This document shows, piece by piece, positions 1-7,065 of a stretch of 23,972 nucleotides of DNA. The notes under the pieces are model-generated. The model saw nothing but the letters and a program-made list of their open reading frames with translations. It made no database searches and was not told the origin of the DNA. This stretch comes from UBA1381 sp964399965. Its GTDB lineage: Bacteria > Bacillota > Clostridia > UBA1381. How positions within the stretch are numbered: position 1 is the stretch's first letter; every line of letters begins with the position of its first letter. A program made the translations under genes and the position numbers. The stretch spans positions 1-23,972 of the forward strand of contig CAYNRX010000035.1 in assembly GCA_964399965.1 (NCBI GenBank), given 5' to 3'.

Positions 1-105
1 CGGTGCGTAGTCGTCAAAAATTGATTGAAATTCGAGGGTTTCACCCTCGAGCTCCCTAGAATAAGGAAATAATTGTAAAACGCTATCGCGTTTCGCAATT
101 ATCTA
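1..105 (+). repeat. Dispersed hairpin-rich repeat, copy R1 (cut by window edge)
   Basis: Partial copy of a repeat family also present at 4171-4383, 12706-12983 and 23898-23972. R1 matches the right part of R3 in the same orientation. It starts inside the GC-rich central module (GGTGCGTAGTCGTCAAAAAT), continues through the CTCGAGGG-type hairpin (about 32-51) and ends with the terminal hairpin AATTG..CGC/GCG..CAATT (about 71-100). The inferred element end is at 105 (..AATTATCTA), by comparison with R2, whose ends are defined by target duplications. The left part lies outside the window, so its own target duplication cannot be seen. The last codons of the neighbouring kinase gene lie inside it. 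Confidence 0.85.
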
Positions 106-604
106 ATATATCTGATAAAAATTTTTTCAGCTCGTGCTGATGCTTGAATATATAAACCTTTCCCTTGACGCCTTGCAGAGCGGCGAGATCATTTTTGCGG
201 TGTTTCCTGCCGTCAAAAAGCACCCAGCGCACAAATTCCAGATCGAGACGCTCACAGCAGTCCTTGCCCATATCGGGACGTGTTTTGCCGTTGTAGATGA
301 TGCGCCGTTTTATCACGTGGTAGAGACACAAAAATCGGTTAAAATCAAGGAATATGACGGTGTCGGCGTCCCTAAGCCTTTCTTGCCAGAATATGCGGCG
401 GTAGGATCCCTCAATTATCCACGAATCCCGTTTGAGGACGTCAGCCAATTTTTTGCGAAAGTTCTCATCAGTTTCCTCTTGCCAGCCGGGGAGCCAGAAA
501 AGTGAGTCCATGTGAGTTGGCGCTATCCCCAGTATGTCTCCGAGATTTCTGGCCAGCGTAGATTTTCCGCAGCCGGAAAAGCCTAGTATCATTATTTTTC
601 GCAT
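83..604 (-). CDS. P-loop nucleotide kinase-like protein (FlaR / topology-modulation family)
   Basis: A 173-residue soluble protein. It begins MRKIMILGFSGCGKST, so residues 8-16 are a Walker A loop (GxSGCGKST). It also has an acidic segment TVIFLDF (about 81-87) in the Walker B position and an RRIIYNGKTRP stretch like the lid of small nucleotide kinases. Proteins of this build are usually labelled adenylate-kinase-like or DNA topology modulation protein FlaR. The real substrate is unknown, so I give no gene symbol. Its ATG overlaps the pheS stop by one base (TGATG), so it is translationally coupled to pheS and shares the T-box-controlled message. The final residues (about DNCETR and the TAG stop) are encoded by the terminal hairpin of repeat R1, so the native C-terminus appears to have been replaced by element sequence. 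Fold: fairly sure. Function: unsure. Confidence 0.8.
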   Translation of the reverse strand: MRKIMILGFSGCGKSTLARNLGDILGIAPTHMDSLFWLPGWQEETDENFRKKLADVLKRDSWIIEGSYRRIFWQERLRDADTVIFLDFNRFLCLYHVIKRRIIYNGKTRPDMGKDCCERLDLEFVRWVLFDGRKHRKNDLAALQGVKGKVYIFKHQHELKKFLSDILDNCETR

Positions 605-1623
605 CAGAATTGGTTTAGGAACCGGAGGTCGTTTTCGAAGAACAGTCTCAGGTCGTCTATATCATACTTGCCCATAGCTATCCTCTCCAGACCAACGCCG
701 AAAGCAAAGCCGGAATATATCTCCGGGTCGATACCGCAGTTAGCAAGCACCTTTGGATGCACCATACCGCAGCCGAGTATTTCTATCCAGCCTTCTCCCT
801 TGCAGACACGGCAGCCCTCGCCGCCGCAAACGAAGCAGGAAACGTCCATTTCCGCCGACGGCTCTGTGAACGGGAAGTGATGCGGGCGGAAGCGAACGCG
901 TGATTTCTCGCCGTAGAGCTGTTTTATGAACATCTCCAGCGTCCCCTTAAGGTCGGCCATCGTAACATTCTTGTCAACTACCAGGCCTTCTATCTGATGG
1001 AATACCGGGGAATGCGTGGCGTCCTGAGCATCGCTCCTATAGACCTTGCCGGGAGCAATAACGCGTATGGGAGGCTTCTGGTTTTCCATGACACGTACCT
1101 GCAGGGAGGAGGTCTGTGTCCTTAACAGAATATTATCTTCTATATAGAACGTATCTTGAGTATCTCTGGCCGGGTGGTTTTTGGGGATATTCAAGGCCTC
1201 AAAATTGTAGTAATCGTATTCGACCTCCGGCCCATCGGCAATTTCAAAACCCATACCGATGAAGATATCCTTTATATCGTTCATGACCTTTGTCAGCGGA
1301 TGAAGATGGCCGCGTTCGGGGATCCTGGCGGGAAGTGTTACGTCAATGACCTCGGATGCCAGTTTCTTTTCGCGCTCCGCTTTTAGAAGCTGTGCCTTTT
1401 TATTGTCTATTTCCTTTGTCAGAAACTCCCGTATCTCATTGGCAAGCGCACCAATGACCGGCCTTTCTTCGGCCGACAGCTTTCCCATGCCCTTCAAGAC
1501 GGCCGTGAGCTCGCCCTTTTTGCCGAGGTAGGCTATACGTATTTTTTCCAGACCATCCATGTCGGAAGCGGAACCCAGAGCGGCTTCGGCTGCGTTTTTG
1601 ATCTGCTCAAGTTTTTCTTTCAT
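604..1623 (-). CDS. pheS: Phenylalanyl-tRNA synthetase alpha subunit
   Basis: Charges tRNA-Phe with phenylalanine as the catalytic half of an alpha2-beta2 enzyme. The 339-residue length is normal. The N-terminal ~100 residues are the coiled-coil tRNA-binding arm. The class II core follows, with THSPVFHQIEG (motif 2 region), RFRPHHFPFTEPSAE and the motif 3 segment FGVGLERIAMGKY near the C-terminus. A four-cysteine cluster, CFVCGGEGCRVC, is common in bacterial PheS. The start at 1623 has AAAGGAT upstream. A T-box leader precedes it. pheT does not follow directly. Instead a small kinase gene overlaps the stop codon by one base, and then repeat R1 reaches the window edge. pheT may be beyond that edge or elsewhere. 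Confidence 0.97.
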   Translation of the reverse strand: MKEKLEQIKNAAEAALGSASDMDGLEKIRIAYLGKKGELTAVLKGMGKLSAEERPVIGALANEIREFLTKEIDNKKAQLLKAEREKKLASEVIDVTLPARIPERGHLHPLTKVMNDIKDIFIGMGFEIADGPEVEYDYYNFEALNIPKNHPARDTQDTFYIEDNILLRTQTSSLQVRVMENQKPPIRVIAPGKVYRSDAQDATHSPVFHQIEGLVVDKNVTMADLKGTLEMFIKQLYGEKSRVRFRPHHFPFTEPSAEMDVSCFVCGGEGCRVCKGEGWIEILGCGMVHPKVLANCGIDPEIYSGFAFGVGLERIAMGKYDIDDLRLFFENDLRFLNQF

Positions 1624-1663
1624 CTGTCTTTATCCTTTCTTTAAAAATGGTGTTTTTCGGGAG

Positions 1664-1938
1664 AAAACAAAAACAGCCTCATCCCGAAACTTACGGGACG
1701 AAGCTGTACTGCTCCGTGGTACCACCCATATTTCCGCCCTTATGGCGGACACTCGTTGTAAAGCGTATAACGGCGCTGCCCGATGCCGACTACACATTTG
1801 CACTTCACCGGCATGGCTCCGAAACGAAGGTTCAGCTGCACTCTTACCGCCGGGGCTTACAGCCGGTGACCCCCGCTCTCTTATGGCGAATTTGCAGCCT
1901 ACTGGATTTCTTCACAGCCTTTGATTTCAATTTTGCTG
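1664..1938 (-). promoter_or_regulatory. T-box riboswitch controlling pheS
   Basis: On the minus strand the leader contains the diagnostic T-box sequence GGGTGGTACCACGG (1727-1714). It is followed by an intrinsic terminator with arms ACAGCTTCGTCCCG and CGGGATGAGGCTGT (1707-1673) and a T-rich tract (1672-1664). The T-box segment pairs with the 5' side of the terminator region in the known mechanism: uncharged tRNA stabilises the antiterminator. Upstream stem I contains AGAGAG (near 1881) and a GAACC-UUC-G stretch. The UUC at 1828-1826 is the likely Phe specifier codon, followed by a purine as expected. Inference: starvation for charged tRNA-Phe switches on pheS and the coupled kinase. Confidence 0.95.
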
Positions 1939-1944
1939 TAAGCT

Positions 1945-1973
1945 ATTATATCACAGCATATTTTAAAAATCAA
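1945..1973 (-). promoter_or_regulatory. SigA-type promoter of the pheS T-box transcript
   Basis: TTGATT (1973-1968), a 17-base spacer, then TATAAT (1950-1945) on the minus strand. This sits immediately upstream of the T-box leader. Confidence 0.85.
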
Positions 1974-2010
1974 GTATTTTCATGAAATTTTGTAAAAATA
2001 TTTTCCGTTG

Positions 2011-3072
2011 TCACTGCTTTTTTAAAAGGCGGTTGATCTTTTCAAAGCAATCCAAAAGTACCGGGTTAAAAGCCCCGCATTCGCCGTTTAAGATCATTTT
2101 CACCGCCTGTTCGTGGGAATAGGCAGGTTTATAGACTCTTTCGCTGGTGAGCGCGTCATAGACGTCGGCCAGGGAGACTATTTGGGCGTAAATGCTTATC
2201 TCGTCTCCGCGAAGACCATCCGGATAACCATGGCCGTCCCAGCGTTCGTGATGATGGCGGCAGATATCGTAGGCAAAATCATAGATAGGATTTTTACTGC
2301 TCTTGGGTATCTTGTCAAGCAACTCACAGCCCTTTATCGTATGGGTCTTCATTATTGCGAATTCCTCGTCTGTAAGCCGCCCGGGCTTGTTTAAAATGCT
2401 GTCGGGGATAGCGATCTTTCCCACATCGTGCATGACGGAGGCGACAGATACGTGCTCTATCTGCTCATCGGAAAACATGTATTCCTCGGGATAGAACGTC
2501 CTAAGCGCCAGCATCATCTTATGGGTGATGCTGCGTATGCTCTGGACATGTTCCCCCGATTCGCAGTCGCGAAATTCTATCGCGGTAGACAGAGTCTCTA
2601 TTATGGAGTAATTCAGCTCTTGTATCTCCTGTGACTGTTCCTTGAGAGTTTTTTCCTGGGCAATGACTTTATCGAGAAGCTTCTCCCGCGTGCGGAAAAG
2701 CTCAATAATGCTGTTTACACGTTTCTGCACGAAATGCGGCGTTATCGGCTTGATTATTATATCCATTGCCCCCAGCTCGTAGCCTGTTTCCATGCTTTTG
2801 GCAGAATCGTAGGCGGTGATAAGAAAAACCGGGATCCTTTCGGTCAGTCCTTGTTTGTGAAGGGCTTCTAAGACCGCGAACCCGTTCATTACCGGCATAA
2901 CAACATCCAAGAGGATGGCGGCCAGCTTATCGGAATGCGCATGGATATACTCCAGTGCATCGACCCCATTGTCGGCCTCTGCTATCTCATATTGCCCCTC
3001 GAACTGTGCGCAAAGTACGGCACGGTTTATCTCTACATCATCAACTACAAGGATAATATTTTTTTTCAGCAT
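2011..3072 (-). CDS. Response regulator with HD-GYP output domain (probable cyclic-di-GMP phosphodiesterase)
   Basis: A 353-residue two-domain signalling protein. Residues 1-120 form a receiver domain with the acidic pair DD (12-13), the phospho-acceptor Asp in LLDVVMP (about 57) and the conserved Lys in IIKPI. A helical linker with coiled-coil character (about 125-165) leads to an HD-GYP domain. That domain shows MHDVGKIAIPDSILNKPG (the HD pair), HTIKGCELL, HHHERWDGHGYPDGLRGDEI (the GYP motif) and SLADVYDAL. RpfG-type proteins of this build hydrolyse cyclic-di-GMP when phosphorylated, and all metal-binding motifs look intact. The start at 3072 has GGAGG six bases upstream. No partner kinase is next to it. 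It is transcribed from its own promoter towards the pheS promoter region. Confidence 0.92.
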   Translation of the reverse strand: MLKKNIILVVDDVEINRAVLCAQFEGQYEIAEADNGVDALEYIHAHSDKLAAILLDVVMPVMNGFAVLEALHKQGLTERIPVFLITAYDSAKSMETGYELGAMDIIIKPITPHFVQKRVNSIIELFRTREKLLDKVIAQEKTLKEQSQEIQELNYSIIETLSTAIEFRDCESGEHVQSIRSITHKMMLALRTFYPEEYMFSDEQIEHVSVASVMHDVGKIAIPDSILNKPGRLTDEEFAIMKTHTIKGCELLDKIPKSSKNPIYDFAYDICRHHHERWDGHGYPDGLRGDEISIYAQIVSLADVYDALTSERVYKPAYSHEQAVKMILNGECGAFNPVLLDCFEKINRLLKKQ

Positions 3073-3109
3073 ATGATCCCTCCGTTAAATAGCCTGATTC
3101 TACAAAATC

Positions 3110-3139
3110 ATTATATCATACTGCTGCGAGATGTGTCAA
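3110..3139 (-). promoter_or_regulatory. SigA-type promoter of the HD-GYP regulator
   Basis: TTGACA (3139-3134), an 18-base spacer and TATAAT (3115-3110) on the minus strand, about 40 bases before the ATG. Confidence 0.85.
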
Positions 3140-3185
3140 TCGTGCAAAGATCATTTTTATAAAAAATAAGGCGCAAAAGAAAAAT

Positions 3186-3247
3186 AACACCGTAGAGTAT
3201 CGTTGCTATGTATTAGACTAAAACAGCAATGCCCAAACGGTGTTTTT
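3186..3247 (-). terminator. Intrinsic terminator after ispE
   Basis: Outer arms AACACCGT (3186-3193) and ACGGTGTT (3237-3244) enclose an inner TTGCT/AGCAA pairing. On the minus strand the hairpin is followed by ATTTTTC. It closes the OLE/oapA/dxs/tlyA/ispE unit 12 bases past the ispE stop. A T-run on the other side (TTTTT at 3243-3247) would also allow plus-strand termination. Confidence 0.7.
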
Positions 3248-3258
3248 GTATTCGTCGT

Positions 3259-4140
3259 CTATATCGTGCGGCATAGGTATACGTCCGCAAACTGGTAAAA
3301 GAAGCTGTCAGCGGAGGCTTTTGCTTTATCGAAAGAATCGAAAAGGCCGAATACCGCCGAGCCGCTTCCACTCATAAGTGCGCCCATGGCGCCGTTCTTG
3401 ATCATCTTCTTCTTGATACCGGCGATTATTGGGTGCATGGTCTCGGTGACCGCTTCCATCACGTTGCACAATCCGTTGGCAACGCCGTACAGGTCGCCCT
3501 CATTAAGGGCGCGGATCATGGAAACGGTATCTGGGCGGTGATTTATGGGAGCGTTATCTATTTTCTCATAAATAGCTGCCGTAGAGATATTTATCTGCGG
3601 TTTTACTATCAGCACATAAGCGTGAGGCATGGGCGGCAGCGGGAGCAATACGTCCCCTATCCCGGAGGCGAGCATCGTTCCGCCGCTTATGCAGAAAGGA
3701 ACGTCCGCGCCCAGCTTAGCACCCATGCGGCACAGCTCCTCTTCGGAAAGACCGGCATTATAAAGGGCGTTAAGCGCGCACAGGGTAGCGGCCGCATTTC
3801 CGCTCCCTCCGGCAAGACCGGCGGCCACGGGGATATTTTTGTGTATCAGCAGCTTGACGCCGCCCTTGATACCGGTCTCGGTGAAAAACAGTGCTGCTGC
3901 CTTATAGGCGATGTTTCTTTCGTTGCAAGGAAGATAACGCAAATTTGTGCTTATGCGTATTTGATCGGCGGTTTTGTCCGCAACAATAAGGTCAAACAGG
4001 GAAATGGTCTGCATTATCATTTCTACATCGTGATAGCCATCGGAGCGCTTGGACAGAACATCAAGCGTCAGGTTTATTTTGGCGTATGAACGGGCTATGA
4101 CCCTGTTCCCGGAAATTATCATATCCGATATGATCGACAT
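3259..4140 (-). CDS. ispE: 4-diphosphocytidyl-2-C-methyl-D-erythritol kinase
   Basis: ATP-dependent GHMP-family kinase that phosphorylates CDP-methylerythritol in the non-mevalonate isoprenoid pathway. The protein has 293 residues from the preferred start. Visible family motifs are SYAKINLTLDVLSKRSDGYHDVEMIMQ near the N-terminus, the glycine-rich ATP loop PVAAGLAGGSGNAAATL, LGADVPFCISGG, and the C-terminal GSGSAVFGLF. The open frame extends six codons further to a TTG at 4158. The ATG at 4140 has AAAGGAGG eight bases upstream, which decides the start. The gene lies downstream of dxs and tlyA on the same strand. Repeat R2 now separates it from tlyA. Removing R2 and one target copy leaves about 27 bases between the tlyA stop and the ispE ATG, so the ancestral layout was a tight operon. 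Confidence 0.97.
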   Translation of the reverse strand: MSIISDMIISGNRVIARSYAKINLTLDVLSKRSDGYHDVEMIMQTISLFDLIVADKTADQIRISTNLRYLPCNERNIAYKAAALFFTETGIKGGVKLLIHKNIPVAAGLAGGSGNAAATLCALNALYNAGLSEEELCRMGAKLGADVPFCISGGTMLASGIGDVLLPLPPMPHAYVLIVKPQINISTAAIYEKIDNAPINHRPDTVSMIRALNEGDLYGVANGLCNVMEAVTETMHPIIAGIKKKMIKNGAMGALMSGSGSAVFGLFDSFDKAKASADSFFYQFADVYLCRTI

Positions 4141-4156
4141 GAGCCGGCCTCCTTTC

Positions 4157-4170
4157 AAGGTTTACAGACT
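4157..4170. repeat. Left target-site duplication of R2
   Basis: AAGGTTTACAGACT is repeated exactly at 4384-4397, on the other side of R2. The right copy overlaps the tlyA stop region, which marks it as the original chromosomal sequence. Confidence 0.9.
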
Positions 4171-4383
4171 TAGATAATTGCGAAACGCGACAGCGTTTTA
4201 CAATTATTTCCTTATTCTGGGGAGCTCGAGGGTGAAACCCTCGAATTTCAATCAATTTTTGACGACATGCGCGTCAAAAATTGCGAAAATAAAAGTTTCA
4301 GCGGTCTTTAGACCGCCAATCAACGGAACTTTTATTTTCTTCCTTAACCAGAAATCAATTGCGAAAAGGTTTCGCAATTGACT
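4171..4383 (-). mobile_element. Structured non-autonomous element, copy R2 (213 bp, short form)
   Basis: Element bounded by an exact 14-bp direct duplication. Its ends share the inverted sequence AATTGCGAAAC. It is built of hairpins: the terminal AATTGCGAAACGC/GCGTTTTACAATT (4176-4205), the CTCGAGGG/CCCTCGA hairpin (about 4226-4244), a CAATTTTTGACG/CGTCAAAAATTG pair (4253-4264 with 4272-4283), a 13-bp GAAAATAAAAGTT/AACTTTTATTTTC stem (4285-4297 with 4327-4339) enclosing GCGGTC-TTTA-GACCGC, and the right-end CAATTGCGAAA/TTTCGCAATTG. It has no reading frame of interest. Bases 4272-4346 are identical (75 bp, opposite strand) to 12744-12818 in R3. It lacks the ~65-bp GC-rich middle of R3. It sits between tlyA and ispE inside their operon. 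Confidence 0.88.
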
Positions 4384-4397
4384 AAGGTTTACAGACT
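4384..4397. repeat. Right target-site duplication of R2
   Basis: Second exact copy of AAGGTTTACAGACT. It contains the tlyA stop codon (TAA on the minus strand, 4391-4389). Confidence 0.9.
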
Positions 4398-5186
4398 GCG
4401 ATGCGACTCGTCAACAACAGCCGCCGCTGTTTCATCAGTGATGTTATCTTCGTATTTGCCTTTTTTCAGATATACAAGATATTCTATATTGCCCTCCGGA
4501 CCTTTGATCGGCGAAAAGGAAAGGCCGCATACCGAAAAGCCGGTCTCACGCGCAAACGAGAGCACGTTCCTTATGACCTCAAGATGTATAGCAGGGTCGC
4601 GGACTACGCCCTTTTTGCCGACCTGCCCGCGCCCGGCCTCAAACTGGGGCTTGATAAGGGCAACGATCTCTCCGCCTTCTTTTAACAGGCTGTATGCTAC
4701 AGGAAGGACGAGGCGGAGCGATATGAATGAAACATCTATCGATGCAAAGTCCAGTTTTTCGCCTATCTGTTCAGGGGTAACATAACGGATGTTTGTCCGC
4801 TCCATGTTCACCACCCGCGGATCGGTGCGCAGTTTCCAGGCGAACTGTCCGTAGCCGACGTCTACGGCGTATACCTTCTTAGCGCCGTTTTGTAGCATAC
4901 AGTCGGTAAAGCCGCCGGTGGAAGCGCCAATATCCATCGAAGTCTTTCCCTCGAGCGATATGGGGAATGCGGCCATCGCCTTTTCCAGCTTAAGTCCGCC
5001 GCGGCTCACATAGCGGAGCGTTTCTCCGCGGATCTCGGGCACGGTATCCTCCTCGACCATAAGCCCGGCCTTGTCGCATTTTTGTTCATTTATATAGACC
5101 TGACCGGCCATTATCAGCGACCTTGCCCGTTCGCGGCTGGGAGCCAGACCCTTTTGCGTCAGCAAAACATCCAATCTAATCTTCAT
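4389..5186 (-). CDS. tlyA: TlyA-family rRNA 2'-O-methyltransferase (S4 + FtsJ domains)
   Basis: Residues 1-60 form an S4 RNA-binding domain (MKIRLDVLLTQKGLAPSRER, ARSLIMAGQVYIN). The rest is an FtsJ-like Rossmann methyltransferase with the SAM-binding motif MDIGASTGGFTDCMLQNGA, then VYAVDVGYGQ, IDVSFISL and ALIKPQFEAGR. TlyA proteins methylate cytidines of 16S/23S rRNA (known for Mycobacterium). The 'hemolysin A' label is historical. The frame is open 29 codons upstream, but the ATG at 5186, with GGAGAA in front and the family N-terminus MKIRLDVLL, is the true start. It overlaps the end of dxs by 11 bases. dxs-tlyA pairing is common in Firmicutes and is part of the typical OLE RNA gene neighbourhood. 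The stop codon lies in the right target duplication of R2. Confidence 0.95.
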   Translation of the reverse strand: MKIRLDVLLTQKGLAPSRERARSLIMAGQVYINEQKCDKAGLMVEEDTVPEIRGETLRYVSRGGLKLEKAMAAFPISLEGKTSMDIGASTGGFTDCMLQNGAKKVYAVDVGYGQFAWKLRTDPRVVNMERTNIRYVTPEQIGEKLDFASIDVSFISLRLVLPVAYSLLKEGGEIVALIKPQFEAGRGQVGKKGVVRDPAIHLEVIRNVLSFARETGFSVCGLSFSPIKGPEGNIEYLVYLKKGKYEDNITDETAAAVVDESHRSL

Positions 5187-7059
5187 GAGGTTCTCCGTTT
5201 CTAAAAAGCAGTTTCTTGATATTTTCAGCCGCGCTTTCAGCATCAAGCCCGTATAATTTGTCCAGTTGGTCAACAGTGCCGTGAACTATCGGCCGGTCGG
5301 GAAATGCGAAATGGGCAAATTTCACCCGGCTGCCGTTTTCCAAGAGCAGCTCGGCGATAGCTGATCCCAGGCCGCCCGTGCGTACGCCGTCCTCAAACAC
5401 GGCTGCCGCTCCGGTCTTATTTGTCGAGGTCAACACCGCTTCTTTATCAAGCGGCTTAATCGTTGGAAGCTCAAGTATCTCACAGCTTATTCCCGCAGAA
5501 GAAAGGATATCGCAGACCTCCCAGGCACGCATCACCATTCTGCCGGTGGCGATAAGAGTTATATCGGCGCCGTTGCGAAGCGTTTGCGCCCGGCCATAGA
5601 CAAAGGGAGCGCTATTGTGCTCTGAGCGAGTATTCCCGCGCGGATAGCGTATGGCTATGGGGCCTGTGTGCCGCTCTATGGCATACTCAAGCATTTCTTC
5701 AAGCGCGCTGAAATTGGAGGGCGAGAGTATTGACATATTCGGCATATGGCTAAGATAAGCGACGTCGTATATGCCCTGATGCGTTTCGCCGTCCGCGCCT
5801 ACTATGCCCGCACGGTCTACGGGCAGCACCACGTGCAGATTTTGCAGGCAGACATCGTGCAGCGTCTGGTCGTAGGCGCGTTGTAAAAATGACGAATACA
5901 ACGGTACGACCGGGGTAAAGCCGGAGGCGGCAAAGCCGGCCGCCATTGTGACTGCGTGTTGTTCGGCGATGCCGACGTCAAAGAACCGTTTGGGAAATTC
6001 CGCAGCAAATTTTGTAAGTCCGGTACCTGCGGGCATTGCGCCGGTTATGGCGATTATTTTTTCGTTTCTATCTGCCAATGAAAGGAGCTTATCGCCGAAA
6101 ACAGATGAATAATCACGGGCAGATCCCTGTATTTTGCCGGTAACGATATCGAATTTGCCCACTCCATGGTATTTGGAGGGAGCTTCTTCCGCCGGGGGAT
6201 ATCCCTTGCCCTTTGTTGTGCGTACGTGCACGAGTACGGGAGCATTGGCGGCGGCTGCGCTTTTGAAGGCTGTGATCATTTTGTCTATATCATGGCCGTC
6301 CACTGGTCCCATATATTCTATGCCCAGATCGTCAAAAATGGGTGGCGGCAGAGTCATGGAGCGTATCCAGCGTTTTGTTCCTTTTAAAAACTTAGATGTG
6401 AAGCCTCCGCCCAGCGGTAGCTTGCTCAAAAAGCTCTCCACGCGTTTTTTTGAACGGAAATAAGACGGCTGTAACCGCAGACTGCGCAGGTATTTGGCCA
6501 ATGCGCCCACATTCTTTTCTATGGAAATGGTGTTATCGTTTAATATAAGGATCACCGGCGTTTTAGTGTGGCCGATATCACATATGGCCTCGTACATCAT
6601 GCCGCCCGTTAGGGCGCCATCGCCGAATACTGCGACAATATTGCGGTCTGCTCCCTCCAGATCTCTGGCTCTGGCCATTCCGGCGGCAGCGGAGATAGAG
6701 GTTGAGCTGTGGCCGGTATCAAAGCAATCGAACTGGCTCTCCGAACGTTTGGGAAACCCGGATAGTCCGCCAAACTGCCGCAGTGTGGAAAATTGTTCGC
6801 GCCGCCCGGTAAGTATTTTGTGGACGTATGACTGATGCCCAACGTCAAAAATTATTTTGTCCTTCGGCAGGTCAAAAACAGAATAAAGCGCAATGGTCAG
6901 CTCCACTGCGCCCAGGTTTGAGGCTAAATGTCCACCGCTTTGGGAGACGTTTTCAATGATGAAGCTGCGCAGCTCACTGCAAAGCATCGTCTTTTCCTCC
7001 GGCGTAAGCTCCTTTACATCGCCGGGACAATTTATTCTGTTGAGAACAGAGTATATCAT
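5176..7059 (-). CDS. dxs: 1-deoxy-D-xylulose-5-phosphate synthase
   Basis: Thiamine-diphosphate enzyme that condenses pyruvate and glyceraldehyde 3-phosphate, the first step of the non-mevalonate isoprenoid pathway. The 627 residues match the family. Motifs are GGHLASNLGAVELTIAL and FDVGHQSYVHKILTGR near the N-terminus, the ThDP/Mg signature VFGDGALTGGMMYEA with ILNDNTISIEKN, and EYMGPVDGHD. The transketolase pyrimidine-binding domain is marked by FFDVGIAEQHAVTMAAGFA and VDRAGIVGADGETHQGIYD. The C-terminal domain includes EDGVRTGGLGSA. The start at 7059 has AAGGAA upstream. The stop of oapA lies only 6 bases before this start. The product feeds the same pathway as ispE in this unit, and the enzyme depends on thiamine diphosphate, made via thiC elsewhere in the window. 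Confidence 0.98.
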   Translation of the reverse strand: MIYSVLNRINCPGDVKELTPEEKTMLCSELRSFIIENVSQSGGHLASNLGAVELTIALYSVFDLPKDKIIFDVGHQSYVHKILTGRREQFSTLRQFGGLSGFPKRSESQFDCFDTGHSSTSISAAAGMARARDLEGADRNIVAVFGDGALTGGMMYEAICDIGHTKTPVILILNDNTISIEKNVGALAKYLRSLRLQPSYFRSKKRVESFLSKLPLGGGFTSKFLKGTKRWIRSMTLPPPIFDDLGIEYMGPVDGHDIDKMITAFKSAAAANAPVLVHVRTTKGKGYPPAEEAPSKYHGVGKFDIVTGKIQGSARDYSSVFGDKLLSLADRNEKIIAITGAMPAGTGLTKFAAEFPKRFFDVGIAEQHAVTMAAGFAASGFTPVVPLYSSFLQRAYDQTLHDVCLQNLHVVLPVDRAGIVGADGETHQGIYDVAYLSHMPNMSILSPSNFSALEEMLEYAIERHTGPIAIRYPRGNTRSEHNSAPFVYGRAQTLRNGADITLIATGRMVMRAWEVCDILSSAGISCEILELPTIKPLDKEAVLTSTNKTGAAAVFEDGVRTGGLGSAIAELLLENGSRVKFAHFAFPDRPIVHGTVDQLDKLYGLDAESAAENIKKLLFRNGEPHED

Positions 7060-7065
7060 TTAAGG

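Noticed and set aside
4171..4383. CRISPR array or tandem repeat
   Set aside because: The repeats are different hairpins occurring once each, with no regular spacers.
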